This document shows, one piece after another, positions 1-8,371 of a stretch of DNA of 34,196 bases. Under the pieces are notes generated by a model. It did no database searches, was not told the DNA's origin, and worked only from the letters and a program-made list of their open reading frames with translations. Both the position numbers and the translations under genes were made by a program. The stretch is from Halorubrum ezzemoulense DSM 17463 (GTDB taxonomy: Archaea > Halobacteriota > Halobacteria > Halobacteriales > Haloferacaceae). The DNA is taken from positions 1 to 34,196 of the forward strand of contig NZ_NEDJ01000036.1 in the NCBI RefSeq assembly GCF_002114285.1, given 5' to 3'. Positions within the stretch are counted from its first letter, which is position 1. Each line of letters opens with the position of its first letter.

Positions 1-491
1 CCGCCACCCCCGGCGACCGCCCACGAGGTCCGGTCGGTGGCGTCGAGGTACGCCTCGTCGATGCTCACCTCCCGGCGCGTGTCGGCGCAGTCGCGTAGGA
101 CCTCCTTCACCTCGCTCGCCACGTCCTCGTAGAAGTCGAGGTCGACGGGGAGGTACCGCCCGGTCTCCTCCGGGTCGGGCGCGTCCGGGTCGTCGGGGTC
201 CGCGTCCGCGCGGCGGGGGAGCAGCTCCAAGGCCTCCGAGATCGGCATCGCGCTCTCGACGCCGAACTCGCGGGCCTCGTAGCTCGCCGTCGCGACCGCG
301 CCGATCGACTCGCCCGGTTCGTACCCCATCCCGACCACGACGGGCTCGCCCGCGAGGTCGGGGCGGCGCAGCCGCTCGCAGGATGCGTAAAAGCAGTCCA
401 TATCGACGTGGCAGACGACGCGGTCCGCGTCGTCGTCCCCGCCGCCGGCGCCCGGGAGCGTCTCCCCGGCGACTGGCGTCCCGCCGGTCAT
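1..491 (-). CDS. dinB: DNA polymerase IV (Y-family), 5' part, truncated by window edge
   Basis: Y-family translesion polymerase that copies past damaged template bases. The 163 visible residues contain the N-terminal palm motif HVDMDCFYASCE (catalytic Asp30 of VDMDCFY), the fingers motif ATASYEAREFGV, and the second catalytic motif SIDEAYLD (Asp145-Glu146), so all catalytic acidic residues lie inside the window. The rest of the thumb and little-finger domains runs off the left edge. An acidic, Pro/Asp-rich insertion around residues 100-115 fits halophile adaptation. The ATG at 491 is chosen because a TTCTTAAGA element lies about 28 nt upstream, the usual leaderless spacing. It is divergent from the LOV kinase. 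The family is certain; the C-terminal extent is unknown. Confidence 0.93.
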   Translation of the reverse strand, partial: MTGGTPVAGETLPGAGGGDDDADRVVCHVDMDCFYASCERLRRPDLAGEPVVVGMGYEPGESIGAVATASYEAREFGVESAMPISEALELLPRRADADPDDPDAPDPEETGRYLPVDLDFYEDVASEVKEVLRDCADTRREVSIDEAYLDATDRTSWAVAGGG

Positions 492-515
492 CGATCCCGA
501 CTCCGCGCTCCGCGG

Positions 516-524
516 TCTTAAGAA
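516..524 (-). promoter_or_regulatory. TATA-like element of dinB
   Basis: TTCTTAAGA on the minus strand, centred about 28 nt upstream of the dinB ATG at 491. This places transcription start at or next to the start codon, the leaderless arrangement common in haloarchaea. Called from sequence and spacing only. Confidence 0.5.
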
Positions 525-607
525 CCAGCCACGCGCGCCGGAAGTGGAACGCGGACCGCGGTCGCCGCCGCCCCCGGATCCAGATCCGATAGCCGGGTCG
601 GTAGTCG

Positions 608-613
608 TTTATT
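608..613 (+). promoter_or_regulatory. TATA-like element of the LOV kinase gene
   Basis: TTTATT about 26 nt upstream of the ATG at 636, consistent with a leaderless transcript. It supports this start codon over any upstream one. Confidence 0.55.
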
Positions 614-635
614 CCTCGCGATCGTTCGTTCACGT

Positions 636-2420
636 ATGCCCGCCGCGATCGACGTGTTACACGTCGACGACGACCCGTCGGTCCTCGACCTCACGGAGGC
701 GTACCTCGAACGCGAGATCGACTCCGTGGCGGTGACGAGCGTGACCGACCCCGAGACAGCCTTGGACCGGCTCGACGAGGCCGCCTTCGACTGCGTGGTC
801 AGCGACTACGACATGCCCGCGATGGACGGGCTGGAGTTCTTCGACGTGTTCAGCGACCGCCACGGGGAGACCCCGTTCGTGCTGTACACCGGGAAGGGCT
901 CGGAAGAAATCGCCAGTCAGGCGCTCAACGCCGGGGTCACCGGCTACTTCCAGAAGGGCGGTCCCGAGCAGCTCCGCCGGCTCGCGAACCGCGTCGATCA
1001 GGCGGTCGAGGAGCACCGGACCAAAGAGATCGCCGAGCGCTACTCGACGGTCATCGAGGCGCTCGGCTACCCCGTCTACGTCGTCGACGAGACCGGCGTC
1101 TTCCGGTTCGTCAACGAGCCGTTCGCCGAGCTCACCGGCTACGACCGCGAGGAGATCATCGGCCAGAAGCCCGGGTTCATCAAGGACGACGCGGCGGTCA
1201 AAGAGGCCGAGGACCGCCTCGGCACGATCCTCTCGTCTTCGGGGCCCGACGTCCAGCATTTCGGCGTCGACATCGTCCCGAAGGAGGGAGAGCCGATCCC
1301 CTGTCGCGACCACATGGCCGCGCTGCCGTACGAGGGCGACTCGTTCAACGGCAGCGTCGGCATCCTCCGAAACGTCTCCGACGAGCGCGAGCGCCGCGCG
1401 GAACTGGAGACGAAGACCCGCGCCCTCGACGAGGCGCCGGTCGGGATCACCATCACGGACGCGGACCGGGAGGACAACCCCATGGTGTACGTCAACGACC
1501 GGTTCGTCGAGATGACCGGGTACGACCGCGAGGAGTCGATCGGCGTCAACTGCCGGTTCCTCCAAGGGCCGGACACGGAGGAGGAGTCGGTTCAGGAGCT
1601 CCGCCACGCGATCGACGCCGACGAGCCGACGAGCGTCGAGCTGCTGAACTACCGGAAGGACGGGACGGAGTTCTGGAACCGAGTGAGCATCGCCCCGATC
1701 TGCGACCCGGACGGGACCGTCACGCACTGGGTCGGCTTCCAGGAGGACATCACGGCGTTCAAAGAGCGGGAGGCGGCGCTCGAACGACAGAACGACCGGC
1801 TCGACTCCTTCGCGAGCATCGTCTCGCACGACCTGCGGAACCCCCTCAACGTCGCGCAGGGCCGGGTCCAGCTCGCCCGCGAGGCGTCGGACGACGCGGA
1901 GAACCTCGACGCCGCGCTCGACGCGCTCGCCCGGATGGAGTCGATCGTCGAGCGGACCCTCGCGCTCGCCCGCGAGGGAGAGACGGTCGGCGACCCGGAG
2001 CGCGTCGACCTCGCGGACGTCGTCGCCGACAGCTGGTCAACCGTCGACACCGCGGACGCGACCCTCTCGGTCGAGACCGACCGCGAGGTGCTCGCCGACC
2101 CGGACCGCCTCCGGAACCTCTTCGAGAACCTGATGCGCAACGCGGTCGACCACGCCGGCGACGACGTCTCGATCCGGGTCGGCGACCTCTCGGACGGCTT
2201 CTTCGTCGAGGACGACGGGTCGGGGATCGACCCGGCGGTCGCCGACTCGCTCTTCGAACCCGGCGAGAGCGGCGGCGCGGGCACCACCGGATTCGGCCTC
2301 GCGATCGTTCAGGAGATCGCCACCGCGCACGGGTGGACGGTCGAGGCGACGACCGGCGAGGACGGCGGCGCGCGGTTCGAGGTCCGCGGCGTCGACAAGC
2401 GGACCCCGGCGACCCCCTGA
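636..2420 (+). CDS. Hybrid sensor: receiver-PAS-LOV-like PAS-histidine kinase
   Basis: 594-residue soluble signalling protein with no membrane segment. An N-terminal receiver domain (about 5-120) has the acidic pocket DDD at 11-13 and phospho-acceptor Asp57 in VVSDYDMP. PAS 1 spans about 130-250. PAS 2 (about 255-378) carries the flavin-binding LOV signature GVNCRFLQGPDT, with the photo-adduct cysteine position at Cys306, followed by LNYRKDGTEFWN and a GFQEDIT end, both typical of LOV domains. A HisKA domain follows with His398 in VSHDLRNPLN, then an HATPase domain with N box around Asn502, G1 EDDGSGID and G2 GTTGFGLAI. By homology it is a blue-light or flavin-redox sensing kinase that may be tuned through its own receiver. 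No cognate regulator is adjacent. Domain assignment is firm; photoactivity is inferred from the motif. Confidence 0.92.
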   Translation: MPAAIDVLHVDDDPSVLDLTEAYLEREIDSVAVTSVTDPETALDRLDEAAFDCVVSDYDMPAMDGLEFFDVFSDRHGETPFVLYTGKGSEEIASQALNAGVTGYFQKGGPEQLRRLANRVDQAVEEHRTKEIAERYSTVIEALGYPVYVVDETGVFRFVNEPFAELTGYDREEIIGQKPGFIKDDAAVKEAEDRLGTILSSSGPDVQHFGVDIVPKEGEPIPCRDHMAALPYEGDSFNGSVGILRNVSDERERRAELETKTRALDEAPVGITITDADREDNPMVYVNDRFVEMTGYDREESIGVNCRFLQGPDTEEESVQELRHAIDADEPTSVELLNYRKDGTEFWNRVSIAPICDPDGTVTHWVGFQEDITAFKEREAALERQNDRLDSFASIVSHDLRNPLNVAQGRVQLAREASDDAENLDAALDALARMESIVERTLALAREGETVGDPERVDLADVVADSWSTVDTADATLSVETDREVLADPDRLRNLFENLMRNAVDHAGDDVSIRVGDLSDGFFVEDDGSGIDPAVADSLFEPGESGGAGTTGFGLAIVQEIATAHGWTVEATTGEDGGARFEVRGVDKRTPATP

Positions 2421-2507
2421 GCCGCTCGGTCTCGGTCGACACCGAGACCGCGGTTCGACGCTCGTCGGCGACCGAAACCGGATCGACTCCCCCCGTTCAC
2501 AAGCGCC

Positions 2508-2513
2508 TTTATC
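2508..2513 (+). promoter_or_regulatory. TATA-like element of the MFS gene
   Basis: TTTATC about 26 nt upstream of the ATG at 2536, in the short spacer after the kinase gene. It implies the transporter has its own leaderless promoter and need not depend on read-through. Confidence 0.5.
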
Positions 2514-2535
2514 ATCCGTTCCGAACCCAGAGTGA

Positions 2536-3852
2536 ATGGGGCTCCTCTCCGGCGTCACCGACACCGACCGGCGCGTGATCGTGCTGGCGCTCGCGCGAAT
2601 GGTCGGCGCCGCCGGGAACTCCTTTCTCATCGTCGTCCTCCCGCTGTACATCACCAGCGACCTCGTCGACATCGAGGGGTTACTCGGCGTCGAGGTCGGG
2701 GTCGGCGCGGCCGCGGTCACGCTGACCGAACCGCTCCTCATCGGCGTCGTGCTCTCGCTTTTCGGCTTTCTCAACAGCCTCTCGCAGCCGTTCACGGGGC
2801 GGCTCTCCGACCGCGTTGGCGCCCGTCGTCCGTTCGTCCTCGCCGGAATCCTGCTCCTCGGAACCGCGAGCGGGCTGTACACGATCGCGACGAGCTACCC
2901 GGTGCTGGTGGCGCTGCGGGCGATACAGGGGCTCGGCGCGGCGCTCATCATCCCCGCCACGGTCGCCCTCGTGAACGAGTACGCCGCGAGCGACGCCGAC
3001 CGCGGCGGCAACTTCGGCGTGTACAACACGTTCCGGCTCATCGGCTTCGGCTTCGGCCCGGTCCTCGCGGGCGCGGTCGTCGCTCGCGGGCCGTACGACC
3101 TCTCCGCCGTCGGGCTCCCGGTCCTCGACGGCTTCGACGCCGCCTTCGTCGCGGCCTGCGCGGGGGCGTACCTCAGCTTCACGCTCGTGTTCCTGCTCGT
3201 CCGCGACGCCGACGTCGAGGCCGAGGCGGGCGACGACGTGTCGATCCGGGTCCGCGGCGAGGACCGCCTGCTCGACCCCGTGTTCACGCTCGGGCTCGCG
3301 ACCGTCGCCATGGGCGCGTGCATCGCCCTGTTCGCGACGCTCCAGAACCAAGTGAACGTGCGGCTCGACCAGCCCCCAGTGTGGTTCGGCGCCCAGTTCG
3401 CGGCCGTGACGATAGCGAACGTGGTCTTCCAGGTCCCCGTGGGCCGCGCCAGCGACCGGATCGGCCGCCGGCCGTTCCTGCTCGCCGGCTTCGTCATCCT
3501 CGTCCCGACGACGCTGCTTCAGGGGATCGTGACCGAGCCGGCGCTGATGATGCTCGTCCGGCTCGGCCAAGGGATCGCGGTCGCGTGCGTGTTCGCCCCG
3601 TCGCTCGCGCTCGCCGGCGACCTCGCCCGCGAGGGGGAGTCCGGGACCACCCTGTCGGTGCTCACGATGGGCTTCGGCTTCGGCGTCGCCCTGGGGCCGC
3701 TGGCCTCCGGCTGGCTCTACGGCTTCGGGTTCGTCGTGCCGTTCGCCGTCGGGGCCGCGGCCGCGGCGGTCGCGCTGGTCGCGGTGTTCACGCAGGTGGA
3801 AGAGACGCTCAATACCGGCGACGAGCCGGCCGCGGCGGCCGGCGCGGACTGA
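2536..3852 (+). CDS. Major facilitator superfamily transporter
   Basis: 438-residue polytopic membrane protein with about 12 hydrophobic segments in two six-helix halves. MFS motif A appears in the first half as GRLSDRVGARRPF and is mirrored in the second half as GRASDRIGRRPFLLAGF, the loop 2-3 and loop 8-9 signatures of the family. GLGAALIIPATVALVNEY matches the helix 4-5 region of drug/H+ antiporter-type members. It ends in a short Ala/acidic tail. Likely a proton-coupled exporter in the cytoplasmic membrane; the substrate cannot be read from sequence. The ATG at 2536 follows a leaderless promoter. It is convergent with the lipoprotein gene, 48 bp apart. Confidence 0.9.
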   Translation: MGLLSGVTDTDRRVIVLALARMVGAAGNSFLIVVLPLYITSDLVDIEGLLGVEVGVGAAAVTLTEPLLIGVVLSLFGFLNSLSQPFTGRLSDRVGARRPFVLAGILLLGTASGLYTIATSYPVLVALRAIQGLGAALIIPATVALVNEYAASDADRGGNFGVYNTFRLIGFGFGPVLAGAVVARGPYDLSAVGLPVLDGFDAAFVAACAGAYLSFTLVFLLVRDADVEAEAGDDVSIRVRGEDRLLDPVFTLGLATVAMGACIALFATLQNQVNVRLDQPPVWFGAQFAAVTIANVVFQVPVGRASDRIGRRPFLLAGFVILVPTTLLQGIVTEPALMMLVRLGQGIAVACVFAPSLALAGDLAREGESGTTLSVLTMGFGFGVALGPLASGWLYGFGFVVPFAVGAAAAAVALVAVFTQVEETLNTGDEPAAAAGAD

Positions 3853-3900
3853 GCGGGAGAGCGGGCGGAAATCCGCACCCGGCGCTCGTTTCGCGCGTCG

Positions 3901-4312
3901 TCAACACTCAGCTTCGGCGTAGTACATGCCTCCGCCGTTCTCGTCGACCGGACTGAACGCGGATACACACCCGTCGTCCTCACTCTCTTGTGCCACGCTC
4001 TCCGTGAATAGACTGGCTTCGTCGATCGAATCCGCGGATATCGTGAGTTCCAGGTCTCCCTCACCACTCATCCAACTTTCTTTTAAATACACTCCGCCCG
4101 TCGCTCCGCCTTGCTTCGGGCCGAATCGGAACCCGTCCTCGGATACGACCTCGTCGCCTCGCTCCGCAACTATCGTGACACCGACGGTCTCGTCCCGCAG
4201 ATTCACCACGTCTATCTCCCGAATTTCCACCTGCGGGTCGTCGTCGGAAATACAACCGGCGGTGAGCCACCGCGAGGGCTCCGAGGACCTCGCGGCGTCT
4301 CCGTTTCGGCAC
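3901..4312 (-). pseudogene. Small lipoprotein, probably frameshifted in the signal peptide
   Basis: No family recognised. The body, read from about 4274 down to the stop at 3901, begins with a lipobox (LTAGC) and continues as a roughly 120-residue acidic secreted domain with a beta-rich look, ending in two well-separated cysteines. In that frame the upstream residues have no signal peptide. The natural signal peptide is in another frame, starting at a GTG at 4312: basic twin-Arg VPKRRRREVLGALAVA. A TTAAAC element sits about 27 nt before that GTG, so the GTG is probably the original leaderless start. Joining the halves needs a small indel near 4265-4275 (for example a 2-nt loss). Alternatively an ATG at 4335 opens the body frame but gives no usable export signal. 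Base composition is visibly less GC-rich than its neighbours. It is either a recent pseudogene or a sequence error. Confidence 0.6.
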
Positions 4313-4336
4313 TTCGGTTCACAATCCGGAAACATC

Positions 4337-4342
4337 GTTTAA
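4337..4342 (-). promoter_or_regulatory. TATA-like element of the lipoprotein gene
   Basis: TTAAAC on the minus strand, about 27 nt upstream of the GTG at 4312. It lies next to the alternative ATG at 4335, so it cannot drive that start; this argues that the GTG frame is the native one. Confidence 0.45.
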
Positions 4343-4469
4343 CCATGCGGCCCGTCGGAGTTCTCTGTTCCGACGAGTACAATCCGAGGCGCGTCCGGGT
4401 AGCAGACACGTCCTCTCGGCCCCCTCCGCAGTCAACAGAGCCAAACCGGTCGCGGCCGAACCGCCTCGC

Positions 4470-4748
4470 GTGCCGAGCGACCGCCTCCGCTGCGTCGACT
4501 GCCGCGAGCCGATCCCCGCCGACGCGCGGATCTGCCCGCACTGCCGGACCATCCAGCCGTCGCCGCTGCTGGACGTGGGCGTCGTCGTCGCCGGCGTGTT
4601 CGCGCTGCTGTTCGGCGTCGTCCTGACGGTGATGACCGTCGGGACCAGTCGCCTCCTCGGGTTCGTCCTGCTCGTCGTCGGGTTCGGCCTCGCGGTCGGC
4701 GGGTACACGCGATACATCGCTCGACGAGCGACGAGCCGGGCGCGGTGA
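4470..4748 (+). CDS. Zinc-ribbon membrane protein, function unknown
   Basis: 92-residue protein starting at GTG. An N-terminal zinc ribbon has four cysteines (Cys8, Cys11, Cys22, Cys25) in CVDC and CPHC knuckles, followed by two hydrophobic segments at about 35-55 and 60-80 and a basic Arg-rich C-terminus. The ribbon should face the cytoplasm with the two helices forming a hairpin. Many haloarchaea have small ribbon-plus-two-helix proteins without known function; I cannot assign a role. No convincing TATA element was found at the expected distance, so the start is moderately certain. The gene stands alone, 75 bp before the next membrane protein. Confidence 0.72.
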   Translation: MPSDRLRCVDCREPIPADARICPHCRTIQPSPLLDVGVVVAGVFALLFGVVLTVMTVGTSRLLGFVLLVVGFGLAVGGYTRYIARRATSRAR

Positions 4749-4792
4749 GTCCGCCGCTCGCCGCCCGTTTTCCGTCCTCGCGGCTGCGACAA

Positions 4793-4798
4793 TTTAAG
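4793..4798 (+). promoter_or_regulatory. TATA-like element of the 4824 gene
   Basis: TTTAAG centred about 28 nt upstream of the ATG at 4824, leaderless spacing. Confidence 0.55.
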
Positions 4799-4823
4799 TA
4801 GCAGCGCGCGCCACGGTACGGAC

Positions 4824-5498
4824 ATGCTCACCCCACTCAACGGCGGCTTGGTCCTCGCGGGGCTGGCGCTCGCGTTCGTCGGCGCGGCGGTCTCCGTCTA
4901 CGCGGTGACGCTGACGGGGCTGCTCGTCGGCGCCGGCGCCGGCTACCTGCTCGCGCCGAACGTCGTCGGCCTCGTCGCGGTCGACGGCGCCGTCCTCACC
5001 GCCGGCGCGGTCGCGGTCGGCGGCCTCCTCGGCGGCTTCCTCGCGTACGTCGGGCTCTCCTTCGCGGTGCTCGGCATCGGCGCGGTCGTCGGCGGGTTCG
5101 CCGGGCGGTTCGCCGTCGGCCCCTTCTACGCGGCGGACGCCGCGGGGGTCGAGGGGACGGCGCTGCTCGTCGGCGCGACGCTGGCGGGCGTCGCCGTCGG
5201 CGCGCTGTTCGGGTTCGTCCTCACCCGGACGACGCTCGTGGTCTCGACGGCGCTCATCGGCGCGGCGTTCGCCTCGCGGTCGCTGACGCCCGCGAGCTTC
5301 GAGACGGCCGCCGCGGAGACGACCGTCCAACCCCTCCTCTTCGACCTCTCGGCGCCCGCGTTCCTCGCGGTGTTCGTCCTCGGGGCGCTCTCGCAGCTGG
5401 GGCTGTTCCGGTTCGGCTACGTGACGAAGCTCGTCGGGCTGCTGCCCGGCGCGCGCCGGTGGACGGCGGACGACGACCGCGACGCGGACGCGGCCTGA
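4824..5498 (+). CDS. Polytopic membrane protein, DUF4203-like
   Basis: 224-residue, very hydrophobic protein rich in Gly, Ala and Val, with about six or seven predicted membrane helices and short loops. GxxxG-like runs such as GGLLGGF and GAVVGGFAGRF occur in the helices. It ends in a short charged Asp-rich cytoplasmic tail after residue about 210. The pattern resembles haloarchaeal DUF4203/TMEM198-type membrane proteins, but the resemblance is general and no catalytic or transport motif is visible. Start chosen from the TATA element 28 nt upstream. It is convergent with the dehydrogenase gene, separated by 25 bp. Confidence 0.75.
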   Translation: MLTPLNGGLVLAGLALAFVGAAVSVYAVTLTGLLVGAGAGYLLAPNVVGLVAVDGAVLTAGAVAVGGLLGGFLAYVGLSFAVLGIGAVVGGFAGRFAVGPFYAADAAGVEGTALLVGATLAGVAVGALFGFVLTRTTLVVSTALIGAAFASRSLTPASFETAAAETTVQPLLFDLSAPAFLAVFVLGALSQLGLFRFGYVTKLVGLLPGARRWTADDDRDADAA

Positions 5499-5523
5499 CC
5501 GCCTCTCAGACGCCCCGACGCGG

Positions 5524-6381
5524 TCACTCGTACTCGTAGAACCCGCGACCGGTCTTCTTGCCGAGGTCGCCCGCCTCCACCTTGCGCTTGAGGAGGTACG
5601 CCGGCTTGTAGCGGTCGCCGAGTTCGTCGTGGAGCGTCTCGCTTGCGTCGAGCGCCACGTCGAGGCCGATGTGGTCGGCGAGTTCGAGCGGCCCCATCGG
5701 GACGTTCGTGCCGAGCTTCATCCCGCGGTCGATGTCGGCCTTGTCGGCGACGCCCTCGTCGTACGCGCGGATCCCCTCGTTTATCCACGGCATCAGGATC
5801 CGGTTGGTGACGAACCCGGGCTTGTCGTCGGACTCCCACGTCTCCTTGCCCAAGTCCTCGGCGAAGGCGTGCGCGAAGTCGACGACCGCCGGGTCGGTGC
5901 GCTCGCCCACCACGACCTCGACGCCGTCCATGATCGGGACGGGGTTCATGAAGTGGAGGCCGACCACGTCGCTCGCGCGCTCCGTCGCGCTCGCGATGGT
6001 CGTGATAGACAGCGTGGAGGTGTTCGTCGCGAGGACGACGTCGTCGTCGGTGACGCGGTCGAGGTCGCCGAACACGTCGCGTTTTACCTCGAGGTCCTCG
6101 ATCACGGCCTCGACGACGAGGTCGGCGTCCGCGAGGTCGTCGAGGGCCGTCGTCCCCGTGATCCGGTCGCGGACCGCTTCGGGGTCCTCGTCGAGCGCGC
6201 CCTTTCCGGCCAGCCGGTCGAGGCTGTCCTCGACGCTGTCGAGGCCGCGCTCGACGTACTCGCGCTCCACGTCCCGCATCACCACGTCGTATCCCGCCGA
6301 CGCCGCGACCTGCGCGATCCCGTTGCCCATCGTCCCGGCGCCGACGACGCCGACGACCTCGATTTCGGAAAGCGTTCGCAT
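5524..6381 (-). CDS. hbd: 3-hydroxyacyl-CoA dehydrogenase
   Basis: 285-residue NAD(P)-dependent enzyme that interconverts 3-hydroxyacyl-CoA and 3-oxoacyl-CoA in fatty acid beta-oxidation or polyhydroxyalkanoate-type pathways. It has an N-terminal Rossmann fold with GAGTMG at residues 14-19, the ATNTSTLS substrate motif near 120, catalytic His143 in HFMNPV with the downstream Glu in DGVEVVVGE, and the C-terminal dimerisation domain with DKPGFVTNRILMPWINE and a final GKKTGRGFYEY. Length equals that of the stand-alone short form, not the FadB fusion. The frame stays open upstream to 6495, but the ATG at 6381 is preferred because an AATACTTA promoter element lies inside that extension and the Rossmann strand begins just after Met1. 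Divergent from the aldolase gene. Confidence 0.93.
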   Translation of the reverse strand: MRTLSEIEVVGVVGAGTMGNGIAQVAASAGYDVVMRDVEREYVERGLDSVEDSLDRLAGKGALDEDPEAVRDRITGTTALDDLADADLVVEAVIEDLEVKRDVFGDLDRVTDDDVVLATNTSTLSITTIASATERASDVVGLHFMNPVPIMDGVEVVVGERTDPAVVDFAHAFAEDLGKETWESDDKPGFVTNRILMPWINEGIRAYDEGVADKADIDRGMKLGTNVPMGPLELADHIGLDVALDASETLHDELGDRYKPAYLLKRKVEAGDLGKKTGRGFYEYE

Positions 6382-6407
6382 GTGACTCGCTGCCGCGCCG
6401 CGGCTGG

Positions 6408-6415
6408 TAAGTATT
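6408..6415 (-). promoter_or_regulatory. TATA-like element of hbd
   Basis: AATACTTA on the minus strand, about 30 nt upstream of the ATG at 6381. It settles the start against the longer open frame. Confidence 0.5.
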
Positions 6416-6562
6416 GCGAAAGCCGGGCCCGAACGCGTTCGCGCCGGAGAAATTAACAATTCGAGTAGTAACGCGTTTCGAAGCCGATCGCGCAAAAACG
6501 ACCCGAGGCGCCGCTCAATCGGCCGCTAAGTTTCTTTACGTCCGCCGACTTCACCACAGCCC

Positions 6563-6568
6563 TTTTTA
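6563..6568 (+). promoter_or_regulatory. TATA-like element of fba
   Basis: TTTTTA about 27 nt upstream of the ATG at 6593. The 211-bp divergent spacer between hbd and fba also holds two AT-rich patches (about 6450-6470 and 6530-6540) that could be regulator sites. I looked for a TrmB-like TACT-spacer-GAGTA palindrome and saw only an isolated GAGTA, so no operator is called. Confidence 0.5.
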
Positions 6569-6592
6569 CGTATGTAACGGAACTACGAACTG

Positions 6593-7396
6593 ATGCTTCC
6601 TCACGCCGCCGACGACATTTCGCGCGACGGTAAGTCGCTCATCCTCGCGTACGACCACGGGCTCGAACACGGGCCGGTCGACTTCGAGCCGAACCCGGAC
6701 ACGGCGGACCCGGAACGGATCTTCGAGCTCGCCACCCACGAGGCGGTCACCTCGCTCGCCGTCCAGAAGGGGCTCGCCGAGGCGTACTACCCCGACTACG
6801 AGGACGAGGTCAACCTCCTGTTGAAGCTCAACGGGACCTCCAACCTCTGGCGGGGAGAGCCGAACAGCGCCGTCAACTGTACGGCCGAGTACGCGGCCGA
6901 ACTGGGGGCCGACGCGGTCGGGTTCACGGTCTACGGCGGGTCGAACCACGAGGTAGCGATGGCCGAGGAATTCCGCGACGCGCAGGAGGGCGCCCGCGAA
7001 CACGACATGGCCGTCGTCATGTGGTCGTACCCGCGCGGGCAGGGGCTCCGCAACGACGCGAGCCCGGACGTCATCTCGTACGGCGCGCGGCTCGGCCTGG
7101 AGCTCGGCGCCGACGTGGTGAAGGTGAAGTACCCCGGCTCCGCCGAGGCGATGGGCGACGCCGTCGAGATGGCCGGCCCCGCCGACGTCGTCATGTCCGG
7201 CGGGACGATGCGCGACGACGAGGCGTTCCTCCGGAACGTCTCGAACGCCATCGACGCGGGGGCCACCGGCATCGCCGTCGGCCGAAACGTCTTCCAGCGC
7301 GACGAGCCCGAGCGCATCCTCGACGCCTTGGAGGCCGTGATCTTCCAAGAGTCCGACCCGGCCGAGGCGCTGGCCGTCGCCGAGAGCGACGACTGA
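6593..7396 (+). CDS. fba: Fructose-bisphosphate aldolase, archaeal class I (DhnA family)
   Basis: 267-residue TIM-barrel aldolase that forms or cleaves fructose 1,6-bisphosphate through a Schiff base with lysine. Family features are [10 protein letters not shown] near the N-terminus, the VKVKYPG motif with candidate Schiff-base lysines Lys177/Lys179, and the phosphate-binding [10 protein letters not shown] and [14 protein letters not shown] at the C-terminal barrel strands. The same family contains the 2-amino-3,7-dideoxy-heptulosonate synthase of archaeal aromatic biosynthesis. The overlapping fructose-bisphosphatase gene makes the glycolytic/gluconeogenic aldolase the better reading. Start set by the TATA element 27 nt upstream. 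The stop overlaps the next start by one base (TGATG), indicating co-translation. Confidence 0.9.
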   Translation: MLPHAADDISRDGKSLILAYDHGLEHGPVDFEPNPDTADPERIFELATHEAVTSLAVQKGLAEAYYPDYEDEVNLLLKLNGTSNLWRGEPNSAVNCTAEYAAELGADAVGFTVYGGSNHEVAMAEEFRDAQEGAREHDMAVVMWSYPRGQGLRNDASPDVISYGARLGLELGADVVKVKYPGSAEAMGDAVEMAGPADVVMSGGTMRDDEAFLRNVSNAIDAGATGIAVGRNVFQRDEPERILDALEAVIFQESDPAEALAVAESDD

Positions 7397-8289
7397 TGTC
7401 CTCACCGGACTCGACCGTCGACGCGGTGTTCGACGCGGTCGCGGCGACGGCCCCCGAGATCCGCGCCGCGCTCCCCGGCCGCCGCGTCGAGAGCGGGACG
7501 GAGAACGAATCCGGCGAGTCGGTGCTCGCGGGCGACCTGTACGCCGACGAGCTCCTCGGCGACGCGATAACCGCGGTCGACGGCGTCGGCTCGTTCGTCA
7601 GCGAGGAGCGTGAATCGGCGGTCGACGCGGGCGGCGCCGTCGGGAGCGGCGCGGGCGACGCGCTCGCCGTCGCGATCGACCCCCTCGACGGCTCCTCGAA
7701 CCTCCGGTCGAACAACGCGATGGGCACCGTCGTCGGCGTGTACGACGCGCCGCTGCCCGCGAGCGGCCGCGACCTCGTCGCCGCCGGCTACGTCCTCTAC
7801 GGCCCGATCACGACGATGGTCGTCGCCGACGAGACGGGCGTCCGCGAGGAAGTGGTCACCGCCGACGGCGACGGCGTCGAGAGGTCCGTCGTCGAGGCCG
7901 ACCTCTCGCTGCCGGCGACCCCGACCGTCTACGGGTTCGGCGGCCGGGTCCCCGACTGGCCCGCGGACTTCCGCGCGTACGCCCGATCGATCGAAGACGA
8001 GCTGAAGCTCCGGTACGGCGGCGCGATGGTCGGCGACGTGAACCAGGTGCTCACCTACGGCGGCGTGTTCGCCTACCCCGCCCTCCGGAGCGCGTCCGAG
8101 GGGAAGCTCCGGCTACAGTTCGAGGCGAACCCGATCGCCTACATCGTCGAGCGCGCGGGCGGCGCGTCCTCGGACGGAACCGGCTCGATCCTCGACGTGG
8201 AGCCCGAGGCGGTCCACCAGCGCACGCCGGTTTACGTGGGCAACGAGGCGCTGATCGAGCGGCTGGAAGCCGCCGTCGACGCGGAGTAG
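7396..8289 (+). CDS. fbp: Fructose-1,6-bisphosphatase, class I
   Basis: 297-residue Mg-dependent phosphatase that converts fructose 1,6-bisphosphate to fructose 6-phosphate, the committed gluconeogenic step. The metal-binding signature DPLDGSSN is at residues 95-102, an acidic SFVSEERES loop lies before it, and the C-terminal sugar-phosphate region shows [21 protein letters not shown], all typical of class I FBPase. The reading frame is open far upstream in an alternative frame of fba, but the ATG at 7396 is the true start: it overlaps the aldolase stop by one base and yields a normal-length protein. With fba it forms a two-gene gluconeogenic unit, probably one leaderless transcript. Confidence 0.94.
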   Translation: MSSPDSTVDAVFDAVAATAPEIRAALPGRRVESGTENESGESVLAGDLYADELLGDAITAVDGVGSFVSEERESAVDAGGAVGSGAGDALAVAIDPLDGSSNLRSNNAMGTVVGVYDAPLPASGRDLVAAGYVLYGPITTMVVADETGVREEVVTADGDGVERSVVEADLSLPATPTVYGFGGRVPDWPADFRAYARSIEDELKLRYGGAMVGDVNQVLTYGGVFAYPALRSASEGKLRLQFEANPIAYIVERAGGASSDGTGSILDVEPEAVHQRTPVYVGNEALIERLEAAVDAE

Positions 8290-8371
8290 CAGCGGGGTAC
8301 CGCTCCGGACGAGCGGCGCGCCGCCCCGGGCCGCCGGCCGACGCGGGCCCGCCGAATCCCGCATGGAAAAC

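Noticed and set aside
6382..6495. N-terminal extension of the 3-hydroxyacyl-CoA dehydrogenase
   Set aside because: The extension contains the promoter element and has no Rossmann-fold residues; the fold begins right after the ATG at 6381.
6440..6592. TrmB-type operator before fba
   Set aside because: Only one half-site-like GAGTA is present and the paired TACT at the required spacing is missing.
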